NCBI GenBank assembly: GCA_021804525.1
Contig: JAJZHJ010000057.1
Coordinates: forward strand, 1-7,682
Length of the DNA: 7,682 nucleotides
Reading direction: 5' to 3'
Source: Bacteroidota bacterium
GTDB lineage: Bacteria; Bacteroidota; Bacteroidia; Bacteroidales; Paludibacteraceae
In this document: one piece after another, positions 1-6,705 of the stretch
Layout of the letters: every line of letters begins with the position of its first letter
Numbering within the stretch: the stretch's first letter is position 1
The notes under the pieces: generated by a model
The model's database searches: none
Seen by the model: only the letters and a program-made list of their open reading frames with translations
Told to the model about the DNA's origin: nothing
Made by a program: the position numbers and the translations under genes

Positions 1-8
1 ATTTAAAA

Positions 9-39
9 CTTGTAAAAGTCAAGACGACTTCTATATTTG
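9..39 (+). promoter_or_regulatory. Bacteroidota-type promoter of the FemAB-like gene
   Basis: A TTG -33 core lies at 10-12, followed after 19 bases by TATATTTG at 32-39. This is an exact match to the TAnnTTTG -7 consensus known for the primary sigma factor of Bacteroidota, at the expected spacing. Transcription should start about 5 to 7 bases further on, near 44-46. That is immediately in front of the first ATG at 47, so either the message is practically leaderless or the true start is the ATG at 95, which would have a leader of about 50 bases. The promoter is inferred from motif and spacing only. Confidence 0.6.
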
Positions 40-46
40 CATCATC

Positions 47-1084
47 ATGTCAATTCGGGTTACCTTACATTTTACGCTTGAAACACTCCCAATAATGGAT
101 AACAGTACCTTTTTTAATTCAAAGGTGCTATTCCAAAATTACACCTCTTTAGAAGGGTATGAGCCATTTTACCTTACTGCTTATAACAATGATAAACTTG
201 TTGCCCATTGGCTTTTAGTTATCATGCGACAATCGAAAAACATACCCTCAATGCTTTCATCACGATGTGTTGCTTATGGTTATCCCAAGATTGCATCCGG
301 AACAGATCAAGTAAATGTAATGGATGCCATGTTATCAAAGCTTACGGCGGTTTTACATCGCAAAGTGCTCTATGCAGAAGTTCGACAAGTAAATTATCAC
401 ACGTTGTTTACACCACTGTTTATTCAACATCATTTTCAATCTATGGCATGGCTCAATGTAGTCAATCAGTTACCACAAACAATAGGAGAAGCATTCAAAG
501 AATTAAGTGATGGAAAACGCCGCCAAATTAAAAACAACGAACGATTGGGATTACAGGTTCGACCAGCAACGTCACATCAAGAAGTGATAGCTTTTGTGCA
601 AATACTTCAACAACTTTATTCCCATTTGGCAAAACCATTGCCTCCGCTACGTTTCTTCACAAGATTCTATGAAACAGCATGTCAGCAAGGCAATGGTATC
701 ATTTTGGTTGCAACCTATCAAAATAAAATTCTTGGAGGAATACTTTGCCCGACTGAAGCTTCCATACTTTACGAATGGTATATTTGTAGCGACAACAAAT
801 CCTATCGTAGCATCACACCGGGTGTTTCACTTACGTGGGGAGCAATATGCTATGCTATTGAAAACGGATTTCGTGTAATGGATTTCATGGGAGCGGGAAA
901 GGCAAACAGACCGTATGGTGTCCGCAATTTCAAACTCAGTTTTGGTGGTGAGTTAATTCCCGTAATACGGTATCGATATAAAACGACTCCCATTGCCTAC
1001 TTTATGATTCATACCGTCTTATCTCCGTTTCGGAATTGGTTGATTAAACAGAAAAACAGACGGCAAGTTATGAACACCTATTGA
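47..1084 (+). CDS. FemAB-like / GNAT-fold transferase (putative peptidoglycan bridge or acyl transferase)
   Basis: This 345-residue protein resembles the FemAB-like branch of the GNAT superfamily (Acetyltransf_6 type), whose members use aminoacyl-tRNA or acyl-CoA donors. Some build the peptidoglycan interpeptide bridge on lipid II. Visible hallmarks are an N-terminal half with a TFFNSK stretch (21-26), a basic KRRQIKNNERLG segment (157-168) that opens the second GNAT-like domain, the hydrophobic strand and helix around 219-285, and a C-terminal YGVRNFKLSFGG motif (290-301) typical of the family, followed by a short hydrophobic stretch near 313-325. No signal peptide is seen, so a cytoplasmic or membrane-associated location is likely. 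The start is uncertain: ATG 47 is almost at the predicted transcription start, while ATG 95 (residue 17) would leave a normal leader but trim the first strand. The next gene, a SPOR-domain protein, is also envelope-related. Substrate and donor cannot be read from the sequence, and a plain N-acyltransferase is an alternative. Confidence 0.82.
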   Translation: MSIRVTLHFTLETLPIMDNSTFFNSKVLFQNYTSLEGYEPFYLTAYNNDKLVAHWLLVIMRQSKNIPSMLSSRCVAYGYPKIASGTDQVNVMDAMLSKLTAVLHRKVLYAEVRQVNYHTLFTPLFIQHHFQSMAWLNVVNQLPQTIGEAFKELSDGKRRQIKNNERLGLQVRPATSHQEVIAFVQILQQLYSHLAKPLPPLRFFTRFYETACQQGNGIILVATYQNKILGGILCPTEASILYEWYICSDNKSYRSITPGVSLTWGAICYAIENGFRVMDFMGAGKANRPYGVRNFKLSFGGELIPVIRYRYKTTPIAYFMIHTVLSPFRNWLIKQKNRRQVMNTY

Positions 1085-1115
1085 AAAAATGTGAACAACT
1101 TTTCTTGTCAGTGCC

Positions 1116-1145
1116 ATTGCATATCACATTTAATCCTTATTTTTG
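1116..1145 (+). promoter_or_regulatory. Candidate promoter of the HU/SPOR gene
   Basis: An ATTG at 1116-1119 and TATTTTTG at 1138-1145 are 18 bases apart, close to the Bacteroidota TTTG / TAnnTTTG layout. The predicted transcription start falls on or next to the GTG at 1150. The promoter lies in the 65-base gap between the FemAB-like gene and the GTG start, so the second gene could be transcribed alone as well as by read-through. Support is motif-based only. Confidence 0.45.
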
Positions 1146-1149
1146 TGTC

Positions 1150-2112
1150 GTGGAAACTATTATCGCACATATTGAAACCTTATTAACGGAGCATGATTGC
1201 GTGATTGTGCCCGGTTTAGGCGCGTTCATTCTGAATGATGTTTCTGCTGCCTGGGAAGAAAATCGACAAAAACTATCTGCTCCTCATCGCGTTGTGTACT
1301 TCAATCAGACACTTCACCATGATGATGGACTTTTGGCAGATACACTACGGATTGCCGAACAAATAACGTATCGAAAAGCCGCCAGACATATTGCCACAGC
1401 AGTTGCAATATGGCAACAGCAGCTTCAAGATTTGCAACAAGTTACAATTGGAAGATTGGGGACATTAACTTTAAACGAAAAACATCAGATAGAGTTTCAA
1501 CCAGTTAGTTCATTCGATTTTTTGCCTGATAACATTGGAACCTATTCAATCCGCATTCCTTCGTATCGAAGCCGGACAACAGATGATCGGCAAATAGTGT
1601 TTCATCTGCCTCACATCAACAAGTTGATGGCTTCAGCTGCTGCAGTTTTATTGTTGTTTTTTCTTGTTCCTACAGAACAATTTCATACAGAAAACAATTA
1701 TGCAAAAATGAATCCGTTGGATTATTTCACTAATCAACTTTCACACAACCAGAGTCAAGCAAATAACAAAGATTCATCTTCGACTGTTGTAAACAATTTC
1801 CCCGCAACACCAAAAACAGCTCAACCGGAACGCGTTGCACAGAATAAGCAAGCTGTCAAAAACACTGAAAAAGATTGGTATTTAGTGGTTGCCACGTTTC
1901 AAACAGAGCTTCAGGCTAAGAAGTCGGCCAACATGTTGGGACGACAAGAAAATATACCTTTGGCAGTAATAAAACAACATAATCTTTATCGGATTGTATC
2001 TCAATCGTTTTCAACGAAAAATGTAGCTTTGGCAGCCTTAAAAACCCTTCGCAAACATCGTTCATTTGAAACTGCTTGGGTCGTGTATGATCATACAACT
2101 CAAATAAACTAA
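1150..2112 (+). CDS. Tandem HU-CCDC81-type DNA-binding, single-span membrane protein with SPOR domain
   Basis: The reading frame gives 320 residues from GTG 1150. It can be extended to a TTG at 1081 (343 residues), whose TTGA overlaps the upstream stop. GTG 1150 is preferred because the family normally opens with a short helix directly before the EHDCVIVPGLGAFIL motif (residues 15-29 here), and the 23 added residues look unlike it. Domain order: first HU-like domain about 1-60, second HU-like domain about 70-120 containing GRLGTLTL, a hydrophobic membrane span about 159-174, a polar Q/N/S/T-rich linker about 180-240, and a SPOR domain about 242-315 opening with WYLVVATF. In this family the HU domains are predicted to face the cytoplasm and bind nucleic acid, while SPOR domains bind denuded glycan strands at the septum. 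The HU and SPOR assignments are firm by pattern, but a nucleoid-to-septum link is inference. The stop lies 9 bases from the convergent mutS2 stop. Confidence 0.85.
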   Translation: METIIAHIETLLTEHDCVIVPGLGAFILNDVSAAWEENRQKLSAPHRVVYFNQTLHHDDGLLADTLRIAEQITYRKAARHIATAVAIWQQQLQDLQQVTIGRLGTLTLNEKHQIEFQPVSSFDFLPDNIGTYSIRIPSYRSRTTDDRQIVFHLPHINKLMASAAAVLLLFFLVPTEQFHTENNYAKMNPLDYFTNQLSHNQSQANNKDSSSTVVNNFPATPKTAQPERVAQNKQAVKNTEKDWYLVVATFQTELQAKKSANMLGRQENIPLAVIKQHNLYRIVSQSFSTKNVALAALKTLRKHRSFETAWVVYDHTTQIN

Positions 2113-2121
2113 TCTACTGGA

Positions 2122-4563
2122 TTACAATTCAACAACGGTAATGCCGGCTCCTCCAAATTGTATATGTTCATCTGCATAATGATTAACGCCGGAAACCGTT
2201 GCTAAATATTGACGAATGAGTTGACGAAGAATCCCGTTTCCGGTACCATGTAAAATACGAACACGTTCTACCCCAACCATGAGAGCATCATCCAAAAAAT
2301 ATTGCACGGCAAGTAATGCTTCTTCTCCACGCATACCACGCACATCAATATCGGGACGAAAACTCAGTTTACGTTGACGCATGGCTTCATCAGCAGTTGC
2401 AGCAGAAGTCGATGATTTTTTCACCCACTCTTTTAATTGATTCTTGCTGATCCGTTCCAACCGTTCCTTTTTCAGAGTCGATTTCAAATTACCAAAAGCT
2501 ACGGTTATATTTTCTCCCTGCACTTCGAGTACTTCGCCTGTCGAAGCATGACCGATTAAACGCACCCAATCTCCCGACTGAATTGGAAGATCTTTTGTAA
2601 CGTTAGTTTTTTTGTGCGTCGCATGTTGATGAATAGAACGCGTAACTTTTGCGATTGTGGGTTCTTCGTGCGGTTGAGTAGTAACTTTTTGACGAAATGT
2701 TTCCAATTCTTTACGCACCTCGCGGGTTGTTTCCCGCTCCGCAGATGATTCTTTAATACGTCGAATGGTATTTTCAATGATAGCATTGGTTTCGTTCAAC
2801 AACTGAGTTGCTTCTTGCTTTGCATTTGCAATAAACTCTTTTCGTTGTGATTTCAGTTGATCCTGTTCTGTTTCATGGCGTTCAATCAGTTCATCAAGAC
2901 GTTTTTCCTGTTGGTGAATCTTCTGACGTTTCGTTTCCCAATACCTTTTATCACGTAAAATAGCTTGCACATACATTTCCAAATCGACATGGGCATTGCC
3001 TGCCTTTGCAGTGGCTTCTTGAATCACTTCTTCGGAAAGACCTATTTTTCGGGCAATTTCAATGGCAAATGAACTTCCCGGAAATCCGATTTGCAATTGA
3101 TAAAGCGGCTGCAAGTGTTGACGGTCAAAAAGCATGGCACCATTGACCACTTTATCCGTCGTATCGGCAAATTGTTTAAGGTTGGTATAATGCGTCGTAA
3201 CAACGCCAAAAACACCATTGCCGACAAGACGGTGAAGCACTGCCTCGGCAATGGCACCTCCTAATTGCGGCTCTGTGCCTGCTCCCATCTCGTCAATCAA
3301 CACCAACGTTTGTGCATCACCTTTGCGTAAAAAATAGTTCATGTGTTTCAAGTGTGAACTATACGTGGACAAATCATCTTCAATTGATTGTTCATCACCA
3401 ATATCAAGAAACAAATGGTTGAACATGCCGAAACGAGTTGATTCATGTACTGGCACCGGTAATCCGCATTGTACCATATATTGTAACAATCCGACCGTTT
3501 TCAGACAAACGGACTTGCCTCCCGCATTCGGACCTGATATTACCAAAATTCGTTGCTTATCGTCCAACTGAATATCCAAAGGGGTAATCTCCCTGTGCTG
3601 TTTCTTCAATGTATCCGCTAAAATTGGATGCACAGCCTGATGCCAATCGACAAGACAAATTGGATCGATGCGAGGAACAAGAGCATTTTGAAACATGGCA
3701 AGCAACGCTTTGGCACGAATAGCATCGAACACTCCCATTACCTGATACGCCATTTGCAATTCGATCAACTGAGGACGTATAAAATTGGCAAAAACAATAA
3801 GAATGCGAATCTTTTCGCGCCGTTCTTCCGATTGCAGCTCACGCACGCGGTTGTTTGCCTCCACCACCTCGGCAGGCTCAATGAAGATTGTTTTTCCTGT
3901 AGCTGATTCATCATGCACAATACCACGTACTTTGCGTTTGTATGCGGGAGAGACGGGAATCACCAGACGTCCATCACGCATGGTAGGCGAAGCTTCCTTA
4001 TCAACAAACCCTTCCTCTTGTGCCTGACGTAGAATAGTTGCTAACTTACGTGAAATACCATTTTGTACCTGGAACAGGTCGTGTCTGATACGGGCTAATT
4101 CAGGCGATGCATTGTCTTTTAAAATACCATTGACGGTAAGCAATTGATCCAATTGTTTCAACACATTGGAAAACATCCCGACACCTTCCACTCGAAGTGT
4201 CAAATTGGGATATCGGTTTTCCTGACGACGTGTAAAAAAGTTTACCAACGCGTGAATGGTTTGCAAAGAGCGTTGCAAATCGAACAACTCGCTCTCTGTC
4301 GCAAAAGTACCTTCCACACGTAACCTACTCAACCATTCGCGTACATCCATATAGAAATTCACCGGCCATGTGTCCGATTCTTCTGAAAGAATCACCATCA
4401 TTTCAGCCGTTTCATTCAAACGTGACATCATAGTGTCGTAATCAGTCAAAAACACGATTTGGTCTATGTCCTCACGTCCGAGCGTACTGAGACAACGTTC
4501 ATGCAATTGTTCCCGAAGGGTCAAAAATCCAATTTTTTGTTCAAACGAAGCAGGATATACCAT
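2122..4563 (-). CDS. mutS2: MutS2 family ATPase with C-terminal Smr domain
   Basis: At 813 residues this is full length for MutS2 (usually about 780-840). It has the core/lever region (about 30-320), an ABC ATPase with Walker A GPNAGGKS at 344-351, a TYSSH signature at 400-404, Walker B TLVLIDEMGAGT at 419-430 and the TTHYTNLK switch at 456-463. A charged coiled coil follows (about 535-630), then a small KOW-like beta domain (about 660-705) and an Smr domain (about 735-813) with DVRG at 740-743 and HGTGNGILR at 772-780. The mismatch-recognition domain of true MutS is absent. Studied homologues either split collided ribosomes for quality control (Bacillus subtilis) or restrain recombination (Helicobacter pylori); which applies here cannot be told. 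The Smr loop has Thr where HGKG is usual. ATG 4563 gives the expected Bacteroidales N-terminus (MVYPASFEQKIGF). The gene is transcribed alone, behind its own promoter and downstream of a terminator. Confidence 0.97.
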   Translation of the reverse strand: MVYPASFEQKIGFLTLREQLHERCLSTLGREDIDQIVFLTDYDTMMSRLNETAEMMVILSEESDTWPVNFYMDVREWLSRLRVEGTFATESELFDLQRSLQTIHALVNFFTRRQENRYPNLTLRVEGVGMFSNVLKQLDQLLTVNGILKDNASPELARIRHDLFQVQNGISRKLATILRQAQEEGFVDKEASPTMRDGRLVIPVSPAYKRKVRGIVHDESATGKTIFIEPAEVVEANNRVRELQSEERREKIRILIVFANFIRPQLIELQMAYQVMGVFDAIRAKALLAMFQNALVPRIDPICLVDWHQAVHPILADTLKKQHREITPLDIQLDDKQRILVISGPNAGGKSVCLKTVGLLQYMVQCGLPVPVHESTRFGMFNHLFLDIGDEQSIEDDLSTYSSHLKHMNYFLRKGDAQTLVLIDEMGAGTEPQLGGAIAEAVLHRLVGNGVFGVVTTHYTNLKQFADTTDKVVNGAMLFDRQHLQPLYQLQIGFPGSSFAIEIARKIGLSEEVIQEATAKAGNAHVDLEMYVQAILRDKRYWETKRQKIHQQEKRLDELIERHETEQDQLKSQRKEFIANAKQEATQLLNETNAIIENTIRRIKESSAERETTREVRKELETFRQKVTTQPHEEPTIAKVTRSIHQHATHKKTNVTKDLPIQSGDWVRLIGHASTGEVLEVQGENITVAFGNLKSTLKKERLERISKNQLKEWVKKSSTSAATADEAMRQRKLSFRPDIDVRGMRGEEALLAVQYFLDDALMVGVERVRILHGTGNGILRQLIRQYLATVSGVNHYADEHIQFGGAGITVVEL

Positions 4564-4602
4564 TATTTATGTTGGTGATTGATATCGTCATTTTTGTTTA
4601 TG

Positions 4603-4633
4603 CAAAAATAACGAATCTATTTGGAAATAGCAG
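4603..4633 (-). promoter_or_regulatory. Promoter of mutS2
   Basis: Read on the minus strand, TATTTTTG occupies 4610 down to 4603 and matches TAnnTTTG exactly. A degenerate CTG lies at 4633-4631, 20 bases upstream, where TTG is expected. The transcription start would be near 4597, giving a leader of about 35 bases before the ATG at 4563. The -7 element is strong and the -33 element weak. Confidence 0.5.
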
Positions 4634-4670
4634 CGCAGTTGTTTGGCATTTGAACCCAAAAAACAGAGAT

Positions 4671-4701
4671 AAAAAAGGATGTCTGTGAGTACAAACATCC
4701 T
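4671..4701 (-). terminator. Intrinsic terminator of the DUF4136 lipoprotein gene
   Basis: An inverted repeat has arms 4676-4686 and 4691-4701 (AGGATGTCTGT and ACAAACATCCT on the plus strand): 11 pairs with one C/A mismatch and a GAGT loop. On the minus strand it is followed by six T residues (4676-4671), the layout of a rho-independent terminator. It sits about 60 bases past the stop of the DUF4136 gene and before the mutS2 promoter, so it separates the two co-oriented genes. The plus strand has no comparable T-run, so it should work only on the minus strand. Confidence 0.75.
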
Positions 4702-4759
4702 AAATAATATTGGAAACAAAACGCACAGAAGTGATGGAAGGTATAACAGTTACCAATTT

Positions 4760-5377
4760 TCACCTCTTTATGGCACGAACAGGAAATTTGGCAAACAACA
4801 CGTTGCATGCCTGTTGCAATTGTACCGGATCTTTGAGTTGCTGATGCGAAGGATCCAACACGGCGCTAACCGCCGCAGTGAAAAGATGCACCTCACGCTT
4901 AGCATCAATCATGTCCATCACAAGAACGCCTTCTTTGTCAATTCTTGCCGTAGTGTATGCCCTGTATTCGCGATCGCGCCAGTAAGGAGTCCAACCATGC
5001 CAACGAAAATAACCCGGATAAAAGTAACGAACACCTCCCCATGCAGGATAGATGTTGGTATTAATTGTGGCATTACGTAACACCGTCAGGCCAACATCAA
5101 TCAAGATAGCACCATCGGAAGCCTCCGTAAAACCACGTTGAGTCATTTGCTGCCGAATGGCATTGACTATCCCGTTATAATCGACTTCCGATATCTTTAC
5201 TTTCCATGGATTTACTTGCTTGTCTTGTTGGTCATAAGGAACAAACGTAAAAGTTTTATACGATGCCATATCGGCATTATTCAACACTTTGCTTGCAAGC
5301 AAATGATAAGGGCCTGAACAAGACGAAAATAGGATCATCAAGATTCCGGAAAGAAACATCATCACCGTTTTTTTCAT
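4760..5377 (-). CDS. DUF4136-type lipoprotein
   Basis: This 205-residue protein has a lipoprotein signal: a basic MKK start, a hydrophobic core at 5-17 and a lipobox-like FSSC ending at Cys20. It should therefore be lipid-anchored in the envelope. The rest follows the DUF4136 pattern: a YKTFTFVPY strand (40-48), a helix with NAIRQQMTQRGF (72-83), a strand with ILIDVGLTVL (91-100), an aromatic- and glycine-rich loop (about 110-138), then ARIDKEGVLVMDMIDAK (144-160) and a C-terminal helix with LQQACNVLFAKFP (187-199). The usual VWRG-like step after the MIDA segment is altered to VHLFTA. No function is established for DUF4136. The gene appears monocistronic, with its own -7 element upstream and an intrinsic terminator downstream. 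The family call rests on overall pattern rather than a catalytic motif. Confidence 0.85.
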   Translation of the reverse strand: MKKTVMMFLSGILMILFSSCSGPYHLLASKVLNNADMASYKTFTFVPYDQQDKQVNPWKVKISEVDYNGIVNAIRQQMTQRGFTEASDGAILIDVGLTVLRNATINTNIYPAWGGVRYFYPGYFRWHGWTPYWRDREYRAYTTARIDKEGVLVMDMIDAKREVHLFTAAVSAVLDPSHQQLKDPVQLQQACNVLFAKFPVRAIKR

Positions 5378-5407
5378 GTCGTAGAAATTTAAATAAGAAA
5401 TTTATTC

Positions 5408-5415
5408 CAAAAATA
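5408..5415 (-). promoter_or_regulatory. -7 element of the DUF4136 lipoprotein gene
   Basis: On the minus strand TATTTTTG runs from 5415 to 5408, the same octamer as upstream of mutS2 and the HU/SPOR gene. It would start transcription near 5402, about 25 bases before the ATG at 5377. No TTG is present at the right distance for a -33 element, so this rests on the -7 match alone. Confidence 0.4.
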
Positions 5416-5496
5416 AGTCATTCTATGCAGAAATGTACAGCAACATGCACTATTTGATACCGTTTAATAATTGATGCCAAGGCAACTAATATTGTT

Positions 5497-5524
5497 TTTT
5501 CATGGATTTGCAAAGACATGAAAA
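5497..5524 (-). other. Inverted repeat just after the DUF1573 stop codon
   Basis: Arms TTTTCATG (5497-5504) and CATGAAAA (5517-5524) form a perfect 8-base inverted repeat around a 12-base loop, abutting the stop codon at 5525-5527. The transcript could fold here. On the minus strand the hairpin is followed by A residues rather than T, so it lacks the mark of a classical intrinsic terminator. It may be a 3'-end stabilising hairpin or a poor terminator; no better termination signal was seen before the next gene. Confidence 0.35.
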
Positions 5525-6613
5525 TCACTTCACAGAATTCCAGCTCACATGAACCTGTGTACTTGGCGCAGAAGGCGAGTTGGTGATGAGATTAAGCGTT
5601 TCAAACTTTTGTCCAAGTGAAATACCCGAGGCTACCTCCATTTTTATAGTTTCAGTTTTTTGAGATGCAATGCCGCGTTTTGGTAAATTGACCTTAATGC
5701 AATTGCAATCGGAAAAGACTTTTAAGATCATCAAAGGCGATTCGCCTGTGTTTTTAATTACAAAACTACCTCGTTTCAGCGTGTTTTGTTTCACATTACC
5801 CAGTTTTACCTCTTGAGGTATGATAACAATAGCAGGCGCATTTTTACGTTGCTCAGGCGTTAACTTTGAAAAATCTTCCATGCGATTCACGGTCAATGTG
5901 AGTATATTATTTTTGGATGCGGCTTCGTTATTGTTGACAATCAAATGCACCTCATCGGAATGAATGCCCCAGTCGTGCAGCAACGTACTATTCAGCGAGA
6001 AAATCACAGCGGCTTCGGAGTTTGGTTGCATGGTGGCAGGCACAACAACGGCTTTCAGATAGGATGGCAATTTTGAAATGGAAACATTAATGGGCGTTTT
6101 TGAGGTATTCAGGATCAAAATTTGTTCTGTTTTGGTCTCATTGTTTGTTGTGTTACCAAAAGAGACATAACGCGATTTCAAACGTAACGGCCCCATTACT
6201 TGTGGATATGCCTGCTCAATAGTTACCGGTTTAGCATTCACCTGACCCTTGATATATAAGGTTATCGGGTTATCGTTTGAGTTGTTATAGATGGTTATCG
6301 ATTTGGTAAATACGCCCGGGCGATTCACCGTGGAATAGGTCACTTGAATCGTCCCATGACCTCCGGGAGGAATCGGTTCTTTCGGCCAGACAGGAGTTGT
6401 ACATCCGCACGATGCAATTACCTGCTGAATTACTAACGGTGCATCACCTTGATTGACAAACGAAAATTCATGTGTCACCTTACCGATCTCTTCGGGAACT
6501 GCGCCAAAGCCAAACGATTTTTCAGCAAAAACAATAATGGGTTTTCCACGTTGTTGAGCCAAACAAAAGAAAGAAATCAACAGAGTGAGCGTAAACAAAG
6601 AAACTTTTTTCAT
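5525..6613 (-). CDS. Secreted DUF1573 protein with three Ig-like domains
   Basis: The protein has 362 residues with a signal peptide (MKK, hydrophobic 5-18, likely cut after CLA at 19), so it is exported. The first domain (about 25-125) is a clear DUF1573: a FGFGAVPE strand, FSFVNQGDAPLVI, the diagnostic ASCGCTTP motif (67-74, Cys69 and Cys71), the PIPPGGHGTIQVTY turn and the GVFTKSITIYNNS strand. A middle Ig/HYDIN-like domain (about 145-228) carries YVSFGN and no CGC motif. The third (about 262-360) repeats the DUF1573 plan with KNTGESPLMILKVF and a CxC at 303-305 (DCNC). DUF1573 proteins are abundant in Bacteroidota and lack an agreed function; envelope scaffold or adhesin-like roles are guesses. 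The gene appears to be transcribed alone from a promoter at 6667-6697, with 147 bases to the DUF4136 gene. Cys17 lies in the signal but has no lipobox. Confidence 0.9.
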   Translation of the reverse strand: MKKVSLFTLTLLISFFCLAQQRGKPIIVFAEKSFGFGAVPEEIGKVTHEFSFVNQGDAPLVIQQVIASCGCTTPVWPKEPIPPGGHGTIQVTYSTVNRPGVFTKSITIYNNSNDNPITLYIKGQVNAKPVTIEQAYPQVMGPLRLKSRYVSFGNTTNNETKTEQILILNTSKTPINVSISKLPSYLKAVVVPATMQPNSEAAVIFSLNSTLLHDWGIHSDEVHLIVNNNEAASKNNILTLTVNRMEDFSKLTPEQRKNAPAIVIIPQEVKLGNVKQNTLKRGSFVIKNTGESPLMILKVFSDCNCIKVNLPKRGIASQKTETIKMEVASGISLGQKFETLNLITNSPSAPSTQVHVSWNSVK

Positions 6614-6666
6614 TGCAACTGTAATTTAGAGATTAAGAATATTGTTTCATAATGGAATAGTCGCTG

Positions 6667-6697
6667 CAAAGCTAAAAAAAGAACGGCTAAATGCCAT
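6667..6697 (-). promoter_or_regulatory. Promoter of the DUF1573 gene
   Basis: On the minus strand TAGCTTTG spans 6674-6667, an exact TAnnTTTG match. ATGG at 6697-6694 stands 19 bases upstream in place of the TTTG -33 element. Transcription would begin near 6661, giving a leader of almost 50 bases to the ATG at 6613. The -7 element is good and the -33 element weak. Confidence 0.5.
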
Positions 6698-6705
6698 AAG
6701 CAAGA

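Noticed and set aside
208..510. Out-of-frame open frames inside the FemAB-like gene (also 594-878)
   Set aside because: They overlap a complete conserved gene in another frame, with no plausible domain.
2110..2124. TAATC / GATTA inverted repeat as a bidirectional terminator
   Set aside because: Five AT-rich pairs with no T-run are too weak; the symmetry mostly reflects two facing TAA stop codons.
3785..4027. Plus-strand frames inside mutS2 (also 3341-3571 and 3628-3906)
   Set aside because: They are opposite a full-length conserved gene, lack family features and have no promoter.
4617..4808. 63-codon cysteine-rich minus-strand frame
   Set aside because: It runs from the end of the DUF4136 gene through the terminator hairpin and mutS2 promoter. 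The cysteines come from antisense and AT-rich sequence, not a conserved pattern.
4679..5080. 133-codon plus-strand open frame antisense to the DUF4136 gene
   Set aside because: It overlaps a well-supported lipoprotein gene and its terminator, has low-complexity basic composition and no promoter, and looks like a shadow.
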